Assembly: GCF_029227915.1 (NCBI RefSeq)
Contig: NC_079875.1
Location: 9,359,001 to 9,423,000, forward strand
From: Hydractinia symbiolongicarpus
Taxonomy: Eukaryota > Cnidaria > Hydrozoa > Anthoathecata > Hydractiniidae
Direction of reading: 5' to 3'
DNA: 64,000 nt
Part shown: positions 56,675 through 64,000 of the stretch, in pieces
Position numbering within the stretch: position 1 is the stretch's first letter
How the letters are laid out: the number at the start of each line of letters is the position of its first letter
Program-made: the position numbers and the translations under genes
Notes under the pieces: model-generated
Seen by the model: the letters and a program-made list of their open reading frames with translations, nothing else
Told to the model about the DNA's origin: nothing
The model's database searches: none

Positions 56675-59600
56675 ATGTGTAAAGCATTATTAATCATTTT
56701 TAGCATTTTCCATACAACAAATATGTTGGAGTTAAATGATTTTTTTCCGTTTGGTAGTGGTGCAAATGATACGACAGTTATTGATGCCCAGAATGGAATA
56801 CAGTTGACAAAGAATTTATATGATGACAATTATGATAACATCAAAGTCGATCATATCCCCTTTTTTAACCGGAGAAACAACAAAGCTGTACAGGTTTGTG
56901 TTGTCCTGCCTTTTGAAGTAAAAGCGGCTCATTTTGTAATATCTGCCTCGTTTTGTGATAAAAACAGCTAACATACCTGACGCGTTTTTTTATTAAAAGC
57001 GGCATGTTATATTATTTTAGATGGACATTTATCAGAACGAACAAATTTACCATTTAGAATCACCAGAACTATTAATCTTACCAGGACATTGAGCCAGACC
57101 ATTGTTTCCAACACAAGAATCACTAGAACATTTATTCTCCTCAGGACAATCAGTAACAACGAATTTTATTTAAAACAAGCAGTTTTTATTACAAAATGTA
57201 ATTACAAAATAAGTCGTTTATTACAAAGCATATTTGGAAGTTATTCACCCAGAGTTAACCATATCTTTTTAACGCCTGACTTATTATGCTGTCTTTAACG
57301 TACGGTCAAAGGTTTATACTTCTTAAATAACTGGCATTAAATTGAGATTTTATTGTACCCCTAGGTAAAGAGTAAGCATAGATTTCAATAAGCTGGAGAG
57401 TCAGCAATTAAAAGAAAAAAAATGAGCAGGGGAAGGGACATGAATAAACTAATTCCTAACGATCTACATTCACAAATGAGGATTGGATATGCAAATAAGC
57501 AATCCTCACTTCAGTTACAGATTTTGATCCAAGTTAAGTGTGTCGCAGCTGCCGTAAAAACAAACAAAAAGAAAATCCCGTACTTGTTGCTTGTGTTGTT
57601 AATAGATACAATTATGTTATGCTAAATAAGATTAAATTTTGGTGGACATAACTAGCATAACTAGCTATAAACTGTAGATAATGTTAACCTAAGTACTTTT
57701 GCAATTTTTGCCTTTTTGATGTGACAAAATACTGCCCTGAAAAATACGCTGGTATCATTGAGCGTTATTTAGCCAACATTAATATAATAATCAGTCATTG
57801 CACTGACTTCGCAAGCTGGGTCGGCAGTTAGACCTTGGACGATATTGTGGGGCACCGTCCGGGTTAATTGGTTATTATTGTATTAAATTAGATAAAAATA
57901 GAAAATAAAATGTTCGGTTTAGTGTTCTTATAATAATATAATTCCATACTTTATAAATCAATACTTTATTTATAATCCAATATTTTTTGGCTTAGTTTAA
58001 GACTCTTTGCGGCTCCAACGTAACAAATATTATTGTCATTTGACATATATACATTTTTTATTGAGAAATGCTTACAATCAAATGAAAAAAGCATATAAAA
58101 TTTTTTGACAAGCAATGCAGGTATCAAAGTTTAAAATAAAGGGCGTAAGTAGGCGTTTTCTAAAAGGGCGGTAAAATCGAAGGGCGCATGTTTTTGGAAC
58201 AACTTCAGACATATAAACCTAAATGTTAACAATTATAATATCCATATACCAAAAAGCTACAAATAATTGGAGCAGTGCCTTTCAAAATAGGTGTGGCAGA
58301 CCACCTGCTGTAAATTTTTGATGAAAAGTCAGCTACTAGGGTAATACAGGAAAATTTATAGTTCCAGAGTTATTAACGAAAGTATGCCAGATAGGGTATT
58401 TCTGGCGCTCTCTCTATCGTTTTTTTGGACAATGTAGTTAGGTCACTAGCCATGTTAATAAGCGTTCAAACAAATTTATTGACACTAATTCTGGGTACTT
58501 CAACAGTAAAACATGAGATTCATGTTTGTTTACATATTAAGTTATATTTTCTATTATTACCAGGTGGTGTGTCCACTGTCATTAACGTAAAATCAAAAGA
58601 TGATGTGGCATGGAAATTTTTGTATGCATAAAATAAATATTTGTCACCTACACTAACAGCCATAGAACAATGAGGACGAAACGGAATCAGCCCTCCTCTC
58701 CCCCCGGTCAATATATGTTTAAAAAACCCCGGACTGAATGAGGTTAAAACACCAATTCTAAAAATTTTTCTTTTATCTCTTACCTTTAGTTATCCATTAC
58801 GGGTAAAGTGGTCTTCGGTAAAATACGATACGTGGACTGCCAAAGACGTAAAATTTCTGTCAGAATTGACAAGAGAGGTCAAAGATTTGTCTGACAAAAC
58901 CATACCAGCCAGCTAATTTCCATACAGGTTGCTGGTATATTCATGTAAGAATAACGCGTTAAAGTTGATTTATTACAAGTCAATGATCATGTGTTGTGTT
59001 ATAATATCAACCATATTTGAAAACTTTAGAGGGGAAGGTATGGAGTAACTGCTACGTTCTCACTTTGGAAAAATGCAAAGGAAATGTACATGTTTCTTTA
59101 CTGGTTCCACAATTTGTTCTTTATTTGTGCTTCATGGCAGCAGTTTAAATATGGAATAAAAGCTATAAGCCATAGTAAAAAAATATTTGGAACTTACTTT
59201 GTCACAGCAAGTCTTTAAGTCATGATTCACATGAAGTTTTAGAATAGAGTAAACCTTGGTTAAATTTCATTATTCCTCCTTCGGTACCTTATCATTTCAC
59301 GTATAAAATGTTAAGTGGAGACAACCTAATCTTAATGAAAAGATGCAGTTATGTAGCTAAGTACCTAAGACGTTTTTAGTTCTAAAAAGTGAATTTAATA
59401 ACTCTTTTTCCATCTGAGCTTATGCAAAGGCCTGAATTTATGTTCTAAACCTTAAAATACAAAACAATAGTGCTGGTTCAAGCGAAAAAAAATTGCATTA
59501 CCTATTTAATTCAATTCCATTTTAGTTATCAATCAAAGGCTACATCGTTTTTGGAAATGTGAGATACGTTAGTTTCCTTTCACGTCAGTTTCCAGTAAGG

Positions 59601-62600
59601 ATTCGATCTAACGGTCAGCCGTACCAACCACCAATCATAGCAGCATTGTGGAATGATCTTTCATTTCAATACAATGGTTCAAGATTTAGCTATCAAATTC
59701 ATACAGCTGGGAGGGTAATCGAAAAAGCCACTGAAGATTTAAAAAACGGTCTTGATGTAACTTTCGTTCCCAATTTTGTGTTGGTTGTCACGTGGTTTAA
59801 GGCATCTAAATATAATGAGCCGCAGGTATTTCTAGACTAGTTTCTTTACTTTCTCCTGCATCATTGAGATTTTTTTTTAGGTTCAAACAACAAGAGAAAG
59901 TCAGGAACGATGAAACTTTGTAATCAGTTCCGAGGTCCTAGTAAATCATTTTTTGCTCACTGAATAAAAGCGTAAAATTAGCAGAAAAACTTTTTACTCT
60001 AGGATTTAGGATAAAAAGTAACCCATCTAAGCTGCACAAACAAGTTACTTTGTGACGTAATAAGAACTTTTAACAGATATTGTAAATTTCTAATTAGATA
60101 AAACGAAAGAGGCACCTAAAAAACTATAAGATACAACAACTTTTATTCAAATTTAAGTTTCGTTTTGTATATTTAGAAACGATTTACATTTCAAATGGCT
60201 CTCGCTTGTGATTATACATCAACGTATGTTTTCTTTCATTATAACCAACTCGACAAAATCGATTCAGACGCATCGGTATGAATGATTTATTTGCATGTTT
60301 GATATTAATTTCATGTTGTGAAACTTAGTGTAAAGCATAAGCTGAAATAGTCTGCAATCTATCTGCAATCTATGTTTGTACTATCTGTATTAGATTGGTT
60401 GGCAGGAAGGTCCAACAAACAAATTTAATATATATAATCATAAATTCCGTGGTGGTTATTCCAACTATATTCAAATGTTGACCAACACAAATGCAAGAAA
60501 ACCAGGGAGATGGATCTATTACGTTGGAGAAAAAACAGGTTAAGTTTATATTAGATTTAAATAGAAATTCAAACTTATGCTAAAATCTATACAATACCAG
60601 TAAAGACCTTATACCACCATTTACTGAATGCGGCGTTTCAAAATGGATTCTAGCTGTGGCACCCTGGGAATAGAAACAACCTAATCTGACATAAAAGCAA
60701 TTTCCATTCACACTCGTGCCCAGAGTTTTTTCACGTCTCTCTTTTCTAACTATGTCAAATTATTAATTTTTCCTGATCTCCATGAACTAAATGAAATGCT
60801 GTTACTATTTTAGGATTATATCCTACCGTTACAAAGGCACCTGTTATTTACGCCACTGCTGTGGCTTATAGATTGCGTCTTCAATGTTTAACACACGTTA
60901 CCCGTGGCAACAATAGCGTTGTGCACGTTGTTTGGTATAATTCAACATCACATGTGCTAAAAAATGAAACACTGAAAGATTCTGAAAAGATTTCAAACTT
61001 AACAGAAATTTGTTTAGGGAGTCAGGTAAATGATAAGGATTCTCTTTCTTAAGTAAAACATTTTCTTTTAAGAGAAACGTTTGATTTGTGTAAGTTATAG
61101 TCCTTTGAGGTTTGAATTTGATATTTATACATTTTATTTATTTATTTTTTTATTTGTTATATATAGCGATTATTCAGGACAGCCTCACTATGTCCCATTG
61201 CAAGCACAGAAATCGCTAAACCAGAGAACCATCTGTGATGTCAACCCTATACCCACGCTAAACGCTATGCAGAAGGATTGATTCCCAATTTTTATAGTCT
61301 CTGGCATGACACGGCCGGGGTTTGACCCGCAACTGCTGCTTTGCAAACAAAACCTTCACCACAAGGCTAGAGTTTCGATAGGAATAGTCAAATTGTTCGA
61401 ATTAATGAGATGTACAGAATAAGTAAAAATTAAAATATGTACAAGAAAAATGTTAACTGTTGGGACAAACAATAATAGTCGCAATTTTGACATTTTGTTT
61501 TGTATTTATTTTGGTTATTTTAGATTAACTGTAAAGTTCAAACATGGTTTAAAAACACTTCATCCATTAGAAGTCGTTTTATCGAAAGTGATGCGTATAT
61601 AGCTGGTATAAAGGTAAGAAAATCAGAAAAAAGGTAGGGGACAATGTCTTGCACTTCATATTATCCAAATATACCTTTACTTTCACCATTTCGTTCGTAG
61701 ATTACCCCCAATAAACTATCAATTACGGAAGGTGGCAGACCAGTCAACGTTACAGTTCAAGTCACAGCACCAATCATTTGTGCAGATCGGACTCGTGCTT
61801 GTTATGTTGAAATAGGATTTAGTCAATCGCACCGTGATATATTTTTAAGCCGATGTGTGTTAAAGTTTAGATCAAATCAGACTAATACGCAATATTTGAC
61901 ACTGAGAACTAAGGATGATTTTGTAAACGGTATAAATAAAAGTGTTATAGTTTCGCCAGTATTACAGAAAGTGATGAATACCTATGATTGGAATTGCTAT
62001 CAAAGTAAACCTATTCAAGTAATTTGTTTTACTTGCTGTATTTTGCATTTGTTTTAATTTTATTGTGTTAAGATGGCACTTAAAATACGTGGTTACAAAT
62101 TGCCAAACATTTGAGGGACCTTAAATTAATTTTTTGATGTTACAGAGAAAGGTAGTTTAATTAGTCTTTCGGAATCTTTTTTCAATATATTTTTAACTCC
62201 TTAAGATACTTAAGATATAAATATTTGAAGTACGGGAACCTGTGATGTTATGTTATGGTTGTGAAAAAATGGTAACATTACAACTCTACCTGTAAGTGAA
62301 GATCAGATCATTATTTACCTTCCAAAATTTGCTGGTCTCAAAAAGCTTAAATTTGTGTAAGTTTTCAGGATACCTAAAAAATAACTTTATGCGGACTAAC
62401 TTTTTACACAATCAATAATAGTGTTATTAGGTCAGATGGGAATCTTTAAAACCAAATATCTGAAGAATCAAAAAGGTTTTTAAAAAGTTCCAAAACAACA
62501 TGATAAGTAAATATTTTTAATTAATAAATAATAAATACTAAGTACATTATACTAACGAACGAACCCGTGGATTTTACAACTGGCTCTAACTTTCCCTCCA

Positions 62601-63907
62601 TTAGCCAAGGATGGTAGCTGCAAATGGCAGCGGGTATATTCCAGTGCATATTTTGAAGGAGAACAGCTTTATTTAACTTCTTTTTTGCCATACTTACATT
62701 ATAATGTGATTTAGAGGGGAAATTGTTGTGGAATGAAAATGTTTTTATGACAACCACAACAGTTGGGGGTTACTGATTTCAGACAAAAGAAGTCAATCTT
62801 ACTTTTAATGTTTTAATGATCACACTCTCAGCATGAAATTTGAAGTAATATTAAAAGAAAATACTTCATTTAGGTTGAAACTAAGAACGTTTCTCCTGGT
62901 TACTGCACTGTAACTGGTGATCCTTATGTTACAACATTTGATCGTATATGGTATGCCTTCTTCAATGATGGAGACTTTGTTCTTGTCCAAAGTACGAAGA
63001 ACAACTTTAAGGTAAGTTAGTTTGCTGTGATATAAGGTAGCTACAGATCCTATCAAAATATGCTTTTGTGGTACAGCAGTTAAGAAGATCAAATTTAGCT
63101 TTATCATTTCAATTTTAAGAAGAGATGACAATGATATTATAACGTAATTAGATTTCGGAAAAAAAACAGAGGAATTACACTGTCAAGCTTGGAGACACCA
63201 AAATGTGTGTTTATTTCAAAAAACTTAAAGCTGTTATTTCTGATATGAATTTTGCTAAACTTATAATTTATTTGGAGAGCTATTTTATAACTTATAAAAA
63301 TACCATATGTACGTGCTTTATCGGTATACTTCCGTATACAGATAAAACATTCTTTTTATCTTGATTCACGCTTGACGATACATGCCCTCTTTTCGACACG
63401 ATATGGAGACACATAATCAAAAATCTGGGTAACGCGATGTCTGAGACTTGCACGAAAATCTAACACTTGGTTTTAGTGTGGATCTCAAATTTGCAAAAAA
63501 GTATTAGTGGTATATTTTTTTGAAGTAACTTAGCATCACAAAATTATATTTGTTAAATTAATGCTCTGAGTTATTTCACATTTATATAAACTACGACACA
63601 CAAATTCGCACTATATCATAATGGCTAACTTTTCTACATTTGGTCAGGTTTTTGTTTGCAGACCCGTTATCAACCATTACTCTGTATCTGTAGTAGATTT
63701 ATTGGATTTTATTTCTTGCAGGTTCAAATACGCTTGTTTAAATGTGTCAACGAAGTAACTTGCGCATGCGCTGTAATAGCGCAAGAAAATGATGACATCT
63801 TAGGATTCAACATGTGTAATAGAACGTCACCAAGAACCATCTTTAAAAGTGGACATTTAAGTCCAGGCACGAGACCAAATATAGTGAGAGGAACTAATAG
63901 ATATTTT
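56675..63907 (+). CDS. secreted NIDO-VWD extracellular protein, 3' incomplete
   Basis: Nine exons visible: 56675..56893, 59526..59825, 60177..60275, 60394..60538, 60814..61025, 61524..61613, 61701..62018, 62874..63011, 63722..63907 (569 codons so far). All junctions are GT-AG and in phase, and the gene runs off the right edge. Residues 1-16 look like a signal peptide. FFPFG marks the start of a NIDO (nidogen extracellular) domain that continues through exons 2-4, with IAALWNDLSF, a RVIEKATEDL segment, FVPNFVLVVTWF and FTFQMAL…YVFFHYNQLDKI, ending near GWQEGP. Exons 5-7 hold a Cys-containing β-rich region with glycosylation sites that I cannot name. Exon 8 begins a von Willebrand type D domain (CTVTGDPYVTTFD). 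The NIDO-then-VWD order recalls SUSD2/mucin-4-like and cnidarian mucin-like matrix proteins. No AMOP or sushi domain is seen between them. Confidence 0.88.
57784..57895. mobile_element. rearranged copy of the 11867 MITE
   Basis: CAGTCATTGCACTGACTTCG, AAGCTGGGTCGGCAGTTAGA and GACGATATTGTGGGGCACCG match 11915-12000. The left inverted repeat is mostly deleted, leaving TTAATATAATAA directly before CAGTCATTGCA. Confidence 0.7.
58790..58894 (+). pseudogene. decayed duplicate of NIDO exon 2
   Basis: After a TTACCTTTAG acceptor, the frame LSITGKVVFGKIRYV…ISVRID parallels the real exon 2 start LSIKGYIVFGNVRYV…FPVRIR in the same phase. It then hits a TGA after 34 codons, and similarity fades. It could be a relic tandem exon duplication. 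If spliced in, it would truncate the protein. Confidence 0.72.
61145..61378 (-). mobile_element. tRNA-derived SINE in intron 5 of the NIDO-VWD gene
   Basis: The minus strand starts TAGCCTTGTGGTGAAGG…TTTGCAAAGCAGC…GCGGGTCAAACCCCGGC (A- and B-box-like). It is followed by TGCCAGAGACTATAAAAATT, GGTATAGGGTTGACATCACA and a tail with CTGAATAATCGCTATATATA. Head and tail organisation match the 54083 SINE, although the bodies differ. Confidence 0.65.
62019..62873 (+). other. intron 7 of the NIDO-VWD gene
   Basis: An 855-bp intron. At 62557-62577 ACGAACGAACCCGTGGATTTT is a minus-strand fragment of a family A terminus. Nothing else is supportable. Confidence 0.6.
63012..63721 (+). other. intron 8 of the NIDO-VWD gene
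   Basis: A 710-bp intron. No open frame continues the VWD domain, although a small alternative exon cannot be excluded; the flanking exons join in phase without one. Confidence 0.6.
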
Positions 63908-64000
63908 GTAAGTTCAGAAATATTATTTTCACATTTTTGTTTGCTATGGAATTTTCAAGATTATAGTTCACAATGATATTTTTTAACATATGCAAGTATT

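Larger units (their letters stand above)
56894..59525 (+). other. intron 1 of the NIDO-VWD gene
   Basis: A 2.6-kb intron. It contains a rearranged MITE copy at 57784-57895, a decayed duplicate of exon 2 at 58790-58894, and a short antisense Cys-rich frame at about 57047-57165. Confidence 0.7.

Noticed and set aside
61081-61281. Possible exon following exon 5 of the NIDO-VWD gene (YSDYSGQPHY…)
   Set aside because: The in-phase frame after the only acceptor reaches a stop quickly, and the DNA belongs to a minus-strand SINE; exon 5 joins exon 6 at 61524 in phase without it.
1-64000. CRISPR arrays, bacterial operons, riboswitches, rRNA
   Set aside because: No regularly spaced direct repeats, ribosome binding sites or prokaryotic gene packing; the genes have spliceosomal introns.

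Overview
The window is eukaryotic and AT-rich. It reads as a stretch of a cnidarian genome, most likely a hydrozoan; that assignment is an inference. It rests on an astacin metalloprotease with a C-terminal ShK domain, a NIDO/VWD secreted protein, lineage-expanded intronless rhodopsin-type receptors, GT-AG introns and dense short tRNA-like and foldback repeats. No rRNA, operon or prokaryotic feature was seen. Spliced models below were built by hand, matching splice sites and phases.

Layout. 1-5.1 kb is gene-poor and repeat-rich: two tandem copies of a foldback repeat (family A) and an array of diverged ~0.5 kb units (family B). 5.2-6.1 kb (-) holds a complete two-exon two-pore-domain K+ channel gene. 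8.6-9.4 kb (+) holds the last two exons of a four-TM TMEM272-like protein with a Cys-rich tail. 9.4-17.1 kb is intergenic with a MITE, more family A/B copies and a 129-bp tandem repeat. 17.2-31.5 kb is a GPCR cluster: an intronless receptor (+), a paralogue (-), a tandem ~3 kb duplicate of the latter broken by a 29-bp deletion (-), and a more distant receptor pseudogene (-). A TIR element carrying a tRNA-like sequence sits in the upstream flank of the second duplicate.

31.5-40.9 kb is mostly repeats, with a 216-bp duplicated tRNA-like unit, a transposon-like remnant and a possible small secreted peptide. 41.0-43.8 kb (+) is a three-exon claudin-like four-TM protein whose first extracellular loop is a ~90-residue Thr/Glu/Ala mucin-like tract. 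44.2-45.8 kb (-) is a dead non-LTR reverse transcriptase. 48.3-52.9 kb (+) is a complete eight-exon astacin-ShK protease, followed at 53.2-53.7 kb by a displaced copy of its exon 6/7 segment between 107-bp direct repeats. 56.7 kb to the right edge (+) is a NIDO-VWD extracellular protein (nine exons visible, 3' incomplete), with a decayed spare copy of its second exon.

Functionally the genes are independent and fit a cell-surface/secreted theme: ion channel, receptors, junction-like membrane protein, secreted protease and extracellular matrix/mucus-type protein. No coordinated pathway is evident. The strongest unusual signals are the receptor family without a TM3 cysteine, the mucin-like claudin relative, mobile elements that combine terminal inverted repeats with tRNA-like promoters, and local duplications of exon-sized pieces.
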